A stretch of DNA of 55,036 nt from Azorhizobium doebereinerae UFLA1-100 (GTDB taxonomy: Bacteria > Pseudomonadota > Alphaproteobacteria > Rhizobiales > Xanthobacteraceae). The DNA lies in assembly GCF_000473085.1 (NCBI RefSeq), contig NZ_AXBA01000035.1, forward strand, positions 1-55,036, in the 5' to 3' direction. The position numbers were made by a program, and so were the translations under genes. Of the stretch, positions 32,501 to 40,559 are shown one piece after another. A model generated the notes under the pieces. The model saw only the letters and a program-made list of their open reading frames with translations, did no database searches and was not told the DNA's origin. Within the stretch, counting starts at the first letter, position 1. Each line of letters starts with the position of its first letter.

Positions 32501-33046
32501 GTGGGCTACGAGCTCTACCAGGAGATGCTGGAGGAGGCGATCGCCCACCTGAAGGCCGGCATCACCGACTATGTGGACGACAAGTGGTCGCCCAACATCA
32601 CCATCGGCATGCCGGTGCTGATCCCGGAGGCGTATGTCACCGACCTGCATGTGCGCCTGGCGCTCTACCGGCGGCTGGCGGACATCACCGAGGATGCGGA
32701 GCTGGATTCGTTCGGCGCCGAGCTGGTGGACCGCTTCGGCCCCGCCCCGGACGAGGTGACGCACCTGCTGCGCCTGTCGCAGATCAAGACCCTGGCCCGC
32801 AAGGCCAATGTGGAGAAGGTGGACGCCGGGCCGAAGGGCGTGGTGCTGGCGTTCCGCGAGAACCAGTTCGCCGACCCGGCAGGCCTGGTGCAGATGATCA
32901 ATGCGGAGGGCCCGCAGGCCAAGGTGCGGCCGGACTTCAAGGTGGTGTTCCTGAAGGACTGGCCCACCGCCGAGGCGCGGCTGAAGGGCACCTTGCAGGT
33001 GCTGCGCAAGCTCGCCGGGCTGGTGGAGAAGCGCAAGGTCTCGTAA
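29531..33046 (+). CDS. mfd: Transcription-repair coupling factor Mfd
   Basis: 1171 residues from GTG 29531, near the usual 1150-1170. Mfd removes stalled RNA polymerase from lesions and recruits UvrA. The UvrB-homology N-terminal module (about 1-350) has FPSWDCLPYDRASPN. The RNA-polymerase-interaction domain (about 490-560) has LVVHVDHGIGRFVGL. The RecG-like helicase has Walker A GDVGFGKTEVALRAAF (near 649), DEEQHFGV, TATPIPRTLQLAM, SGLDVPNANTLI and QLRGRVGRAKARAY. The C-terminal autoinhibitory domain follows (about 1010-1171). No strong terminator is visible after the stop. Confidence 0.97.
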   Translation: MKRPRSVAEDLAPGRPLTLARVPEGMEGLVVADLARSAAAAKDAPWPSLAVICRDGRRLAALERGLAFFAPELEVYSFPSWDCLPYDRASPNAAITARRMATLARLARVKGGGPSVLLTTVNATVQRVPSKALLAAQSLSAAPGNAIALEGVVEWAERNGYLRTPTVRDTGEYAVRGGLIDLYPPGLDAPIRLDFFGDTLETIRAFDPETQRSSGTLRALDLVPMAEFQLTTDTMRRFRMAYLAEFGAATKGDTLYEAVSEGRRHAGMEHWLPLFHEGLDTLFDYIERTPLAIEAQAEDVAAERITQIGDYYAARREALASGAPGAVYKPLPPDRLYLTESEWRGHLAASRVARITPFLVPESGAGKVVDIGGVEGRSFAAERADPDANVFDAAIAHVRELQGQGRKVILAGWSEGSRERLATVLADHGLKDLAPISRFASIEAMPRTKATLAIYGVERGFETPDFAVIGEQDILGDRLVRPKRKARRPQDVISELTSLTAGDLVVHVDHGIGRFVGLKAIEAMGAPHDCLELHYAGGDKLFLPVENLELLTRYGSEDTEAQLDKLGGGGWQTRKARMKKRIREMAGELIKIAAARHLSEAPRLVPAAGLYDEFRARFPYEETDDQEAAIDAVLDDLGSGHPMDRLVCGDVGFGKTEVALRAAFAVALSGKQVAVVVPTTLLARQHFRTFSERFKGLPVNVAQASRMVTGKDLTAVKKGLADGTVDIVVGTHALLGKAIQFRDLGLVIVDEEQHFGVAHKERLKALRAAVHVLTLTATPIPRTLQLAMTGVRELSLIATPPVDRLAVRTFVTPFDPLIVREALLRERYRGGQSFYVVPRIEDLAEVREFLEKQVPEVKVAVAHGQMAATTLEDIMTAFYDGQYDVLLSTTIVESGLDVPNANTLIVHRADMFGLSQLYQLRGRVGRAKARAYAIFSVPATKPVTPQAERRLKVLQSLETLGAGFQLASHDLDIRGAGNLLGDEQSGHIKEVGYELYQEMLEEAIAHLKAGITDYVDDKWSPNITIGMPVLIPEAYVTDLHVRLALYRRLADITEDAELDSFGAELVDRFGPAPDEVTHLLRLSQIKTLARKANVEKVDAGPKGVVLAFRENQFADPAGLVQMINAEGPQAKVRPDFKVVFLKDWPTAEARLKGTLQVLRKLAGLVEKRKVS

Positions 33047-33121
33047 TTCCGCCCCGGCTTGCGCCGGAGGTATTTAAGTGGTTTATTCGTTTATTCCGTT
33101 TTGGTGGCGTTCTTTGCAAGA

Positions 33122-33170
33122 ATTGATGATCCTTACCGATCGTCAATGCGATGAAGCTGCAGGTTGCAGC
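33122..33170. promoter_or_regulatory. Two palindromes in the promoter region of the EAL gene
   Basis: ATTGATGATC-CTTACC-GATCGTCAAT (33122-33147) is a 10-bp inverted repeat with one G-T position. GCTGCA-GGT-TGCAGC (33156-33170) follows directly. Both lie in the AT-richer 207-bp gap upstream of the EAL gene at 33254. They could be operators or leader structures. No known motif is recognised. Confidence 0.45.
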
Positions 33171-33253
33171 GTCAGGAGTATGCCGGGACGCGTGTATTAG
33201 TCATAGGCCCGACCATCACGCGTGGGGTGGCGGCGGCATAGCGAGCACCGTCG

Positions 33254-34717
33254 ATGATGAAGTGGGGGGACGATACGTCCGGGCGGATCGCCGTCGCCTA
33301 TGTTCTTGTGCTGGCCTGCCTGTTCGGGCTGTATCTCGCCTTCGACCTGCAGCGCTCGCGGCGCGATTCCCTTCAGCGGATCGAGACCCATGCCACCGCC
33401 GCCCTGCGCTGGGCCGAGAAGGGCATGGACGCCATGTCGGTGGCCATGGGGCAGGCGGCCGAGGCCGGGGCGGGGGCCTGCAAGGGCGGCTCGGTGGCGC
33501 CGCAGGTGCTCGCCCGGCTGCTCAACGTGCCGGTCGGCGGCATCACCATCAGTTCCGGCGACCGGCCGCTGTGCGAATGGGCGGCGGGGGAGATCGCCGG
33601 CACGGCGGTGTGCGGCGGCGACAGCGGCCCGGCCATGCTGATCACCCGTACGCAGGGCAACGTCTCGGCGGAGGCCCGCATCTATCCCGCCTGCATGCTG
33701 GCGCCGTTCTCGCTGGCCATCGAGGACATCCAGCTCCGGCTGATGGACCTGAAGCCGCGCGAGCCCGCCGCCGGCCCGGCGCCGATCGTCGTCATCCGCT
33801 CGGCGCACTGGCCGATCAAGGTGGAGGTGACGGCGCAGGAGAGCTGGCTGTTCCGCCGCTGGGTGGCCGACCTGCCGCTCCAGGTGGCGCTGTTCGCGGT
33901 CGCGGCCCTGGTGCTGTGGTTCGGCCCGCTCGCCATGCTGCGCCGCCGCCTGTCGGTGGAGGGGCAGGTGCGCGCGGCGCTGCGCCGGGGCGAGTTCTTC
34001 CTCACCTATCTGCCCACGGTGGAGATCAATACCGGCGACTGGCTGGGGGTGGAGGCGCTGATGCGCTGGCGCCACGGCCGCCACGGCCTGCTCCAGCCGG
34101 CGGCCTTCATTCCCTGGATCGAGCGCAGCCCGCTGATCCACGAGACCACCAGCTGGGTGCTGCACCAGGCGGCCGATGACCTGGCGCGCATGAACGAGCT
34201 GCACGGCGAACTGTACGTGGGCATCAACCTGCCGCCGACCCAGCTCGGCGACGAGCGGGTGGTGGATGCGGCGCTCGCCGCCTTCGGCGACGACCGGCTC
34301 AGCCTGTGCCGGGTGATGTTCGAGCTGACCGAGCGCGAGGCGGGCGATTATGCCTCGCCGGTGGTGCAGCGGGTGGTGGCGCGGCTGCGCGAGCGCGGCG
34401 CGCAGTTCGCGCTGGACGATTTCGGCATCGGCTTCTCCAACCTCTCCTCGCTGCACGTGCTCGACGTGGATTTCATCAAGGTGGACAAGACCTTCATCCA
34501 GGAGCTGGAGCGTCGCGGCAGCGAGCCCAACGTGGTGGACAGCATCGTGCTGCTGGCGCGGGAGTTCGGCGTCGGCATCATCGCCGAGGGCATCGAGACC
34601 GAGCGCCAGCTCGACCGCATCCGCCGCATCGGCATCCGCATGGCGCAGGGCTTCCTGTTCTTCCGGCCGATGGAGCTGGAGGCGACGCTCGCCCAGTTGC
34701 GGCTGCGCGCCCAATAG
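33254..34717 (+). CDS. Cyclic-di-GMP phosphodiesterase with periplasmic CSS-like domain and EAL domain
   Basis: 487 residues with transmembrane helices at about 10-30 and 205-230. The periplasmic part between them has four cysteines (GACKGG, PLCEW, AVCGG, PACML) and resembles the CSS-motif sensor domain, although CSS reads CEW. The cytoplasmic EAL domain (about 240-480) has VEALMRW, INLPPTQL, MFELTERE, ALDDFGIGFSNL, KVDKTFI and EGIETERQ. All metal and catalytic residues appear present, so it should hydrolyse c-di-GMP, with redox or disulphide control through the periplasmic cysteines as in CSS-EAL relatives. It ends 18 bp from the convergent peptide-binding protein gene. Confidence 0.9.
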   Translation: MMKWGDDTSGRIAVAYVLVLACLFGLYLAFDLQRSRRDSLQRIETHATAALRWAEKGMDAMSVAMGQAAEAGAGACKGGSVAPQVLARLLNVPVGGITISSGDRPLCEWAAGEIAGTAVCGGDSGPAMLITRTQGNVSAEARIYPACMLAPFSLAIEDIQLRLMDLKPREPAAGPAPIVVIRSAHWPIKVEVTAQESWLFRRWVADLPLQVALFAVAALVLWFGPLAMLRRRLSVEGQVRAALRRGEFFLTYLPTVEINTGDWLGVEALMRWRHGRHGLLQPAAFIPWIERSPLIHETTSWVLHQAADDLARMNELHGELYVGINLPPTQLGDERVVDAALAAFGDDRLSLCRVMFELTEREAGDYASPVVQRVVARLRERGAQFALDDFGIGFSNLSSLHVLDVDFIKVDKTFIQELERRGSEPNVVDSIVLLAREFGVGIIAEGIETERQLDRIRRIGIRMAQGFLFFRPMELEATLAQLRLRAQ

Positions 34718-34735
34718 GGCCCGGCCTCCACCGGC

Positions 34736-36613
34736 CTACGGCACCCGCCACCAGGTCTCCGGCAGGGTGCCGTAGAGCGAGGGCCGCGCGGGATGGGCGA
34801 TGCGCGTCCAGCGCGCCAGCCACTGGCCGGGAGCATGGAACAGCGGCACGCCGTAGGCGCCGGAAATGAGCGCCCGGTCAAGGGCGCGCGCCGCCGCCGT
34901 CACGTCGGCCTTGGTATAAGCGGATGTCAGCGCCGCGATGGCGGCGTCGATGGCGGGCGACTTGGCGCCCATGTAGTTGCGCGTGCCCGGCATGTCGGCG
35001 GCGGCGGAGCCGAAATAGAATGCCTGCTCATTGCCCGGCGAGAGCGACTGGCTCCAGGTGAAGGGCACCATGTCGAACTCATAGGCGTTGCGGCGGGCGT
35101 CGAACTGCACCGCGTCCACCACCCGCACGTTCACCGTCACCCCGGCGCGCTGCATCTGCGAGGCGAAGCCCAGCGCCAGGCGCTCCTGCTCGCGGCTGGT
35201 CACCATAAGCTCGAACGCGAACGGCGCTCCGCTGCCCACCTGCCGCAGCTTGCCGGCCTTCAGCTCCCAACCGGCCTGCGCGAACAAAGCGAGGGCGGCC
35301 TTCAGCCGCGCGCGGTCGCGGCCGGAGCCGTCGGCCACCGGCGGGGCATAGGTGCCGGCCAGCACGTCCGCCCGCAGCGCCTCGCCATGGGGCGCCAGGA
35401 TCGCCATCTCGGCGGCGTCGGCCTTGCGGCCGAGGCTGGAGAGCTCCGAGCCGTCGAAGAAGCCGGCGGTGCGGCCATAGAGATTGTAGTAGAAGTTGCG
35501 GTCGAGCCACTCGAAGTCGAACAGCTCGATGAGCGCGCGGCGCACCCGCACGTCGGCGAAGATCGCCCGCCGCGTGTTGAACACCAGGGCATAATGCGGC
35601 CGGGGCAGGCCGGTGGGGATGGTCTCCTTCACCACCAGCCCCGCGCGCACGGCGGGAAAGTCGTAGCCGGTCTGCCAGCGCCCCGGATCGGTCTCGAACC
35701 GGGCATCCACCAGCCCGCGCTTGAACGCCTCGAACTCGGTGTTGGCGTCGCGGAAATAAGTGAAGCGCAGCTCATCGAAATTGAACAGGCCGCGCGTCAC
35801 CGGCAGGTCGCGGGCCCAATAGTCGGGGTTGCGGACGAGGGTGATCTCGGCGCCGGCATCCACCTTGGCCACGCGGTAGGGTCCCGAGCCGATGGGCGGG
35901 GCGAGGCTGGTCTGGTCGAAGCTCTCCGCGTCCACCGCGTGGCGGGGGAGGACGGGCATCAGGCCCATGATGAGCGGCAGCTCGCGATCCGGCTCGGTGA
36001 AGGTGAAGCGCACGCGGCTGCCGTGCGCCGTCGCGGTGGCCACCTTCGTGTAATAAAGTCGCATGTTCGGCCGCCCCTTGTCGCGCAGCAGGCCGAAGGA
36101 GAACAGCACGTCGTCGGCGGTCACCGGCGCGCCGTCGGAGAAGCGGGCGCGGGGGTCGATGTCGAATTCCACGAAGCTGCGGGCGTCGTCGGTGGTCACC
36201 GTCCGGGCCAGCAGGCCGTACAGCGTGAACGGCTCGTCATAGCCGCGCACCATCAGGCTCTCGATCACGTAGCCGCGCGTGACCGGCGCCGCCGAGCCCC
36301 TCACCACCAGGGGATTGAGGCTGTCGAAGGTGCCGAGGACGGAGAGCGTGAGGCGCCCGCCCTTGGGCGCGTCCGGGTTCACATAGCCGAAATGGCTGAA
36401 GCCCGGGGCGGCCAGCGGCCGGCCGTGCATGGCGAGCGCGGCGTCCTGCGCGCCGGCGCCGGACGGCGCCAGCAGCACCGCCGCGATGAGGGCGAGGAGG
36501 CCGGACACGAGGCCGTGGCGGGACCGGCGGGGAGGCCTGCCGGACGGGAAGGGGCGGCGCGGCAGCGCGGGGCCATGCGGAAACGCATTGCTGGATCCGG
36601 TGGTTTCTGCCAT
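34736..36613 (-). CDS. Family 5 extracellular solute-binding protein (YejA-like)
   Basis: 625 residues. The N-terminal signal region is long, with basic stretch RRSRHG near 29-34 and a hydrophobic core to about 55 (ending SGAGAQ). The mature protein is an SBP_bac_5 fold: FSHFGYVNPDAPKGGRLTLS, then FDSLNPLVV, YGLLA, FSDGAPVTADDVLFSF and IGSGPYRVAKVD. This pattern fits YejA-type oligopeptide or microcin C transporters. No permease or ATPase genes lie nearby, so its transporter partners are elsewhere. RRSRHG is a poor twin-arginine match. The upstream gap of 262 bp is shared with the divergent ialB gene. Confidence 0.9.
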   Translation of the reverse strand: MAETTGSSNAFPHGPALPRRPFPSGRPPRRSRHGLVSGLLALIAAVLLAPSGAGAQDAALAMHGRPLAAPGFSHFGYVNPDAPKGGRLTLSVLGTFDSLNPLVVRGSAAPVTRGYVIESLMVRGYDEPFTLYGLLARTVTTDDARSFVEFDIDPRARFSDGAPVTADDVLFSFGLLRDKGRPNMRLYYTKVATATAHGSRVRFTFTEPDRELPLIMGLMPVLPRHAVDAESFDQTSLAPPIGSGPYRVAKVDAGAEITLVRNPDYWARDLPVTRGLFNFDELRFTYFRDANTEFEAFKRGLVDARFETDPGRWQTGYDFPAVRAGLVVKETIPTGLPRPHYALVFNTRRAIFADVRVRRALIELFDFEWLDRNFYYNLYGRTAGFFDGSELSSLGRKADAAEMAILAPHGEALRADVLAGTYAPPVADGSGRDRARLKAALALFAQAGWELKAGKLRQVGSGAPFAFELMVTSREQERLALGFASQMQRAGVTVNVRVVDAVQFDARRNAYEFDMVPFTWSQSLSPGNEQAFYFGSAAADMPGTRNYMGAKSPAIDAAIAALTSAYTKADVTAAARALDRALISGAYGVPLFHAPGQWLARWTRIAHPARPSLYGTLPETWWRVP

Positions 36614-36682
36614 TCAGCCGCTCGCACCTTTTCTGTCACGCTGTCTCGGCTCGGCCGCATTCGTGGGCAAGGTAGCACGTCA

Positions 36683-36699
36683 CACACGATCGGCGTGTG
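36683..36699. promoter_or_regulatory. Inverted repeat CACACG-N5-CGTGTG upstream of the YejA-like gene
   Basis: A perfect 6+5+6 palindrome in the divergent gap between the YejA-like gene and ialB, about 70 bp before the former's start. Candidate operator; regulator not identified. Confidence 0.35.
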
Positions 36700-36821
36700 C
36701 GGCGCGCGACGGCGGCCACGGTCTTGCCTCAATTGACACCGAACAGAGCGGCGTTACGAGAGGTGGACTCGCCGCCACCGCGTGAGTCTTGCGCGTGGCG
36801 ACAGGCCGCGTGCGGCGACGA

Positions 36822-36855
36822 ACATTGCTTGGCGACAGACATTGCTTGGCGACAG
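36822..36855 (+). repeat. 17-bp tandem repeat (two exact copies) upstream of ialB
   Basis: ACATTGCTTGGCGACAG occurs twice with no spacer, 20 bp before the ialB start. Degenerate copies of the GGCGACAG part are seen just upstream (36797-36804). It lies in the ialB leader or promoter and could be a regulator-binding array or a replication-slippage product. Confidence 0.7.
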
Positions 36856-36875
36856 GCATCACAGGGAAGACGGGA

Positions 36876-37661
36876 ATGACAAAAGCCACCACTCTGCGTC
36901 GCGCGAGCGCACTCGCCGCCGCCGCGATCACGCTCGGTGCCGCTGGCGGGGCCTTCGCCCAGACCGCGACCCCCGCGAAGCCCGCGCAGGCCAAGCCCGC
37001 CCAGGCGCAGCCCGCCGCTCCCGCGCAGCAGCCCGCCCAGGCGCAGCAGCAAGGCGCCCCTCAGTCCGTCGCCGTGCCCGGCATCAACACGCCGTGGACC
37101 AAGGTGTGCGGCACCGACCAGGGCACCAAGAAAGAAATCTGCATGACCACGCAGGATTTCACGGCGGAAACCGGCCAGCCTTTGGCCTCCGCCGCGATCC
37201 GCGAGGTGAAGGACGATCCGAACAAGAAGTTCATCGTCTCCGTGCCGGTGGGCATGCTGCTCCAGCCCGGCACCCGCGTCATCATCGACCAGCAGCCGCC
37301 GCTGTCGCTGAAGTACGAGATCTGCTTCCCCAACGGCTGCTTCGCCGGCATGGACGTGAATGCCGAATTCGTGACCAAGCTGAAGAAGGCGCAGAACATC
37401 ACCGTCCAGGCGCTGCAGATGGGCGGCCGGACGCTGAACTTCATCCTGCCCGCGAAGGACTTCGCCAAGGCCTATGACGGCCCGCCGTCCGACCCGAACG
37501 TGGTCGCCGCCGAGCGCCAGAAGCTGGCCGAGGAACTCCAGAAGCGCGCGCAGAAGATGATGGAGGAGCGCGGCGGCGCCCAGCCCGGCGCGACGCCCGC
37601 CGCCGGCGCGCCCGCCACCCCGGCGGCTCCCGCCGCCCCGGCCGCTCCGGCCAAGCCCTGA
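36876..37661 (+). CDS. Invasion-associated locus B (IalB) family exported protein
   Basis: 261 residues from ATG 36876, with a signal peptide (cleavage near AFA-Q29). A Pro/Ala/Gln-rich linker (30-60) is followed by the IalB domain (about 65-205): TPWTKVCGTDQ, EICMTTQDFTAETGQ, IVSVPVGMLLQPG and YEICFPNGCFAGM. Four cysteines fit two disulphides. The C-terminus is an Ala/Pro tail (from about 235) after a helical segment. Homologues in Bartonella affect erythrocyte invasion, but the family is widespread in free-living alphaproteobacteria with unknown function, so no pathogenic role is implied. A bidirectional terminator follows. Confidence 0.9.
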   Translation: MTKATTLRRASALAAAAITLGAAGGAFAQTATPAKPAQAKPAQAQPAAPAQQPAQAQQQGAPQSVAVPGINTPWTKVCGTDQGTKKEICMTTQDFTAETGQPLASAAIREVKDDPNKKFIVSVPVGMLLQPGTRVIIDQQPPLSLKYEICFPNGCFAGMDVNAEFVTKLKKAQNITVQALQMGGRTLNFILPAKDFAKAYDGPPSDPNVVAAERQKLAEELQKRAQKMMEERGGAQPGATPAAGAPATPAAPAAPAAPAKP

Positions 37662-37718
37662 TCCTTCTGTCCTGATCCTCCGGCCCGCGCAGGCGCGCCG
37701 GGGGGCGCCAGAAAACGA

Positions 37719-37747
37719 AACGGCCCGCCGATCCGGCGGGCCGTTTT
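37719..37747. terminator. Bidirectional rho-independent terminator between ialB and the chemoreceptor gene
   Basis: AACGGCCCGCCG-ATC-CGGCGGGCCGTT is a perfect 12-bp stem with TTTT on the right and AAA plus AAAA on the left. It can end ialB (plus) and the minus-strand chemoreceptor gene. Confidence 0.9.
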
Positions 37748-37800
37748 GCGTTCAGGGGGCGTGTTTCGGGAAGCGGGCCGGGCGTGCGCCCGGCGCCGCG

Positions 37801-39885
37801 TCAGGCGCTGCGGATGCGGGCGACGAAGGCGTCGGTCGCTACGCGCAGCTCGCCGGAGGTGCGCGACAACTCGGTGGAGGCGCCCAGCACCTGGTTGGCG
37901 GCAGTGCCGGTCTCGGCCGCCGTCTGGTTGACCTGGAGCATGTTGTCGTTGGCGTCGCGGGTGCCTTCCGAGGCGCGGGCGATGGAGCCGGCGATCTCGG
38001 AGGTCGCCGCCTGCTGCTCGCCGACCGCCGCGGCGATGCTGCCCGAAATCTCGTTCATGCGGCCGATGGTGCTGGCGATGCCGGTGATGGCGGAGACCGC
38101 GCCGTCGGTGGCCCGCTGCACGGCGGAGATCTGGGTGTCGATCTCGGCGGTGGCCTTGGCGGTCTGGTCGGCGAGGTTCTTCACCTCGGTGGCCACCACG
38201 GCGAAGCCCTTGCCGGCCTCGCCCGCGCGCGCCGCCTCGATGGTGGCGTTCAGCGCCAGCAGGTTGGTCTGGCCGGCGATGTCGGTGATCAGGCGCAGGA
38301 TGTCGCCGATCTTGCGGGCGGCGTCGGACATGGCGGTCACCTTGGCGGCGGCGTCATTGGCCTCGTCCACCGCCACCCCGGCGATGCGCGCGGATTCCTT
38401 CACCTGGCTGCCGATCTCGTTGACCGAAGCGGACAGTTCCTCGGCCGCGGCGGCCACCGCGCCCACCATGTCGCTGGCCAGATGCGAGGCCTGCGAGGCG
38501 AGGGAGGAGCGGTCGGAGGTCTGGTCGGCCATGACCGACATGCCGCGGGCGGAGGCCTGGAGCTCTTCGGAGGTGGCCGACACCGCGCCGGCGATCTTGC
38601 CGACCACGCTGTCCAGCTCGTCCGCGACCTCCTGGAACGCCCTGCGGCGGTCTTCCTCGGCCTGGATGCGGATGGTGACCTGCTCCTCCTGGAGGCGGAC
38701 CATCTCCAGGCTGTTGCCGCGCAGGATCTCGACGGCGCGGCTGATCTCGCCCACCTCGTCCTTGCGGCCGGCGCCGGGCACGTCCACGTCGAGCACGCCG
38801 TTGGCGATCTGCTCGATGCCCCGCGTCAGGCCCTGGATCGGCTGGATGAGGCGGCGGGTGATGAACAAGGTGAAGCCGCCGACGATGGCGAGGATGAACA
38901 CCACCACCGCGCCGGCGATGAAGAAGCCGGTGCGGGCGGCGGCGATATTGGCCTCCGACTGGGCATTCGCGGCGGTGAAGGCGGCATCGCGCGGGGCCAG
39001 CGCCGCCAGCAGCGCCTGGCTAATCTGGCCGCGCCATTCCGCCACCGTGAAGGGCGGCGGCGTCTCGCCCTTGGCGGCGGCGAGCACCTTGCGGGTGATC
39101 TCGTTGCCGGTGCCCATGAAGCGGCTCTTGGCAGCTTCCATGGCGGCGGAGATGCCGGGGACGTCGGAGAGGTCGTTGCCGGCGTGGGAGAGCACCGCCC
39201 AATAGGCCGCCACCTGGCCGTCGAGCTGGAAGAACTGCTCGGCCTGGGCCGGGGTGAACGGCGTGCCGGAGCCCAGATAGGTGGTCAGCATGGTGGAGCG
39301 CCGCCCGCCGGCGTCGCGCAGGGTGGCGGAGATGCGGGCGAAGGAGGCGAGGCGGCCGATGGAGGTGTCCTGGTCGCCGGCCTTCAGCTCCAGCGTGGCG
39401 GAGATGCGGGCCATGGCCTGGAGCAGGTCCTGCGCCTTGGGCACGTAAGCGGAGACGAAGGCGGTGTCGCGGCCGGAGCGGGGCTTGCGCCCCTCGGCCC
39501 AGGCGGCCTCGCGCAGCTGCTGGATGGCGGCGGCGGTCTTGGCGATGGGGCCGTCCACGGCGGCGCGGTCGGCGGCATCGAGTTCGGCGGCATAGGTCTG
39601 CGCCGCCTTCAGCGCCTCATCGGTGCGCGCGCTGTTGGCCTTGGCGGTGTCGGTGAGGGCGGCCGTGACCGGCTCTTCGGCCAGCAGCATCTGGTTGAAG
39701 TCGCCGCGCTCGATGGAATAGCGCTCGCTGGCATGCGCGAGGTTCGCGAACACCTGCATCAGCTCCTGCGCGTCCATGGCCGACTGCCACTGCCGCCATT
39801 CCTTGACCGCGAACACGGCGCCGGCGGCCAGGGAGACGGCGCCGAGGGTCGAGATACACAGCAGGATCATGCCGCGAATGCGCAT
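37801..39885 (-). CDS. Methyl-accepting chemotaxis protein
   Basis: 694 residues from ATG 39885 with GGAGG 6 nt upstream; 16 residues further upstream are not homologous. TM1 is at about 5-27, a large helical periplasmic sensor region lies at about 28-325, and TM2 is near 325-347. HAMP (about 350-400) and the MCP signalling domain follow, with the hairpin tip [20 protein letters not shown] and [16 protein letters not shown] intact. The chain ends without a CheR-docking pentapeptide. The ligand is unknown; the all-helical sensor could be a four-helix or longer double-bundle type. A palindrome identical to that before the CitE-like gene lies 45 bp upstream. Confidence 0.92.
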   Translation of the reverse strand: MRIRGMILLCISTLGAVSLAAGAVFAVKEWRQWQSAMDAQELMQVFANLAHASERYSIERGDFNQMLLAEEPVTAALTDTAKANSARTDEALKAAQTYAAELDAADRAAVDGPIAKTAAAIQQLREAAWAEGRKPRSGRDTAFVSAYVPKAQDLLQAMARISATLELKAGDQDTSIGRLASFARISATLRDAGGRRSTMLTTYLGSGTPFTPAQAEQFFQLDGQVAAYWAVLSHAGNDLSDVPGISAAMEAAKSRFMGTGNEITRKVLAAAKGETPPPFTVAEWRGQISQALLAALAPRDAAFTAANAQSEANIAAARTGFFIAGAVVVFILAIVGGFTLFITRRLIQPIQGLTRGIEQIANGVLDVDVPGAGRKDEVGEISRAVEILRGNSLEMVRLQEEQVTIRIQAEEDRRRAFQEVADELDSVVGKIAGAVSATSEELQASARGMSVMADQTSDRSSLASQASHLASDMVGAVAAAAEELSASVNEIGSQVKESARIAGVAVDEANDAAAKVTAMSDAARKIGDILRLITDIAGQTNLLALNATIEAARAGEAGKGFAVVATEVKNLADQTAKATAEIDTQISAVQRATDGAVSAITGIASTIGRMNEISGSIAAAVGEQQAATSEIAGSIARASEGTRDANDNMLQVNQTAAETGTAANQVLGASTELSRTSGELRVATDAFVARIRSA

Positions 39886-39929
39886 CCTGTCCTCCGAAGA
39901 TGGAAAATCCAGGATCGCAATGTGAATGG

Positions 39930-39939
39930 GCAAGCTTGC
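39930..39939. promoter_or_regulatory. Palindrome GCAAGCTTGC upstream of chemoreceptor gene
   Basis: Self-complementary 10-mer 45 bp before the chemoreceptor start (minus strand). It occurs three times in the window, the other two being adjacent copies at 41657 and 41670 upstream of the CitE-like gene. It may mark a shared regulator site. Confidence 0.4.
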
Positions 39940-40007
39940 GCCGGGCTGGGACGCTGCCGCACCAAGGTACGGCTTTGACGTCGCGTCCGCCGGGCGTGGC
40001 GGGGCGC

Positions 40008-40454
40008 TCAGTTCAGGAGGTCGCGCCGCACCCGCCAGCCGCCGGTGCCATCCTCCGCCAGCGCCTCGGCGACGCGGGGATGGCGCACCGGCTCCTCGGA
40101 GGTGTCCGCCTCCAGATTCTGCTCGGAGACGTAGGCGACGTACTCATTCTCCGCATTCTCGGCCAGCAGGTGGTAGAAGGGCTGGTCCTTGCGCGGGCGG
40201 ATCTCCTCGGGGATGGACTGGTACCATTCCTCGGTGTTGTCGAACACGGGATCGACGTCGAACACCACGCCGCGGAACGGGAAGTGGCGGTGGCGCACCA
40301 CCTCGCCGATGCGGAACTTGGCGGTGCGCATGCGGCTCTCGGCGTGCGGGGCCTCCTGCGGCAGGGCGCGGGCCGCGGCCAAGTTGCGGGCGGTCGCCCG
40401 GGCCTTCGCACCCGGCTCGCCAGCCCGCGCCTGCTCCTTGACGGTCCTCGCCAT
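40008..40454 (-). CDS. hspQ: Heat shock protein HspQ (YccV-like)
   Basis: 148 residues from ATG 40454 ([10 protein letters not shown]). The HspQ/YccV beta-barrel domain occupies about 40-135: [22 protein letters not shown] (in blocks), [30 protein letters not shown]. HspQ affects DnaA stability and Lon specificity in enterobacteria; alphaproteobacterial homologues carry a longer N-terminus, as here (about 45 extra charged residues). It stands alone between the chemoreceptor and the CitE-like gene, on the same strand as both. Confidence 0.9.
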   Translation of the reverse strand: MARTVKEQARAGEPGAKARATARNLAAARALPQEAPHAESRMRTAKFRIGEVVRHRHFPFRGVVFDVDPVFDNTEEWYQSIPEEIRPRKDQPFYHLLAENAENEYVAYVSEQNLEADTSEEPVRHPRVAEALAEDGTGGWRVRRDLLN

Positions 40455-40559
40455 CCGCTGATTCCCTTTTGTCGTCTTGTGCGCGTCACATATCGCAACG
40501 GGCCGCTGTTCACCACCCATTTACCATGCCGGGCCGCCGGAGGGGACCCGGCATGGCGC

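Noticed and set aside
30167-32764. 865-residue antisense frame inside mfd
   Set aside because: Composition (His, Arg, Ala, Leu, Glu) is typical of a shadow of a high-GC gene; mfd is certain on the plus strand.
33056-33070. Terminator after mfd
   Set aside because: CCGGC-TTGC-GCCGG is only 5 bp and has no T-tract.
34736-36613. Tat signal on the YejA-like protein
   Set aside because: RRSRHG lacks the S-x-R-R-x-F/L-K/M pattern; a Sec signal of long N-region fits better.
36876-37661. IalB as a virulence marker
   Set aside because: The family is general in alphaproteobacteria and nothing else here suggests a pathogen.
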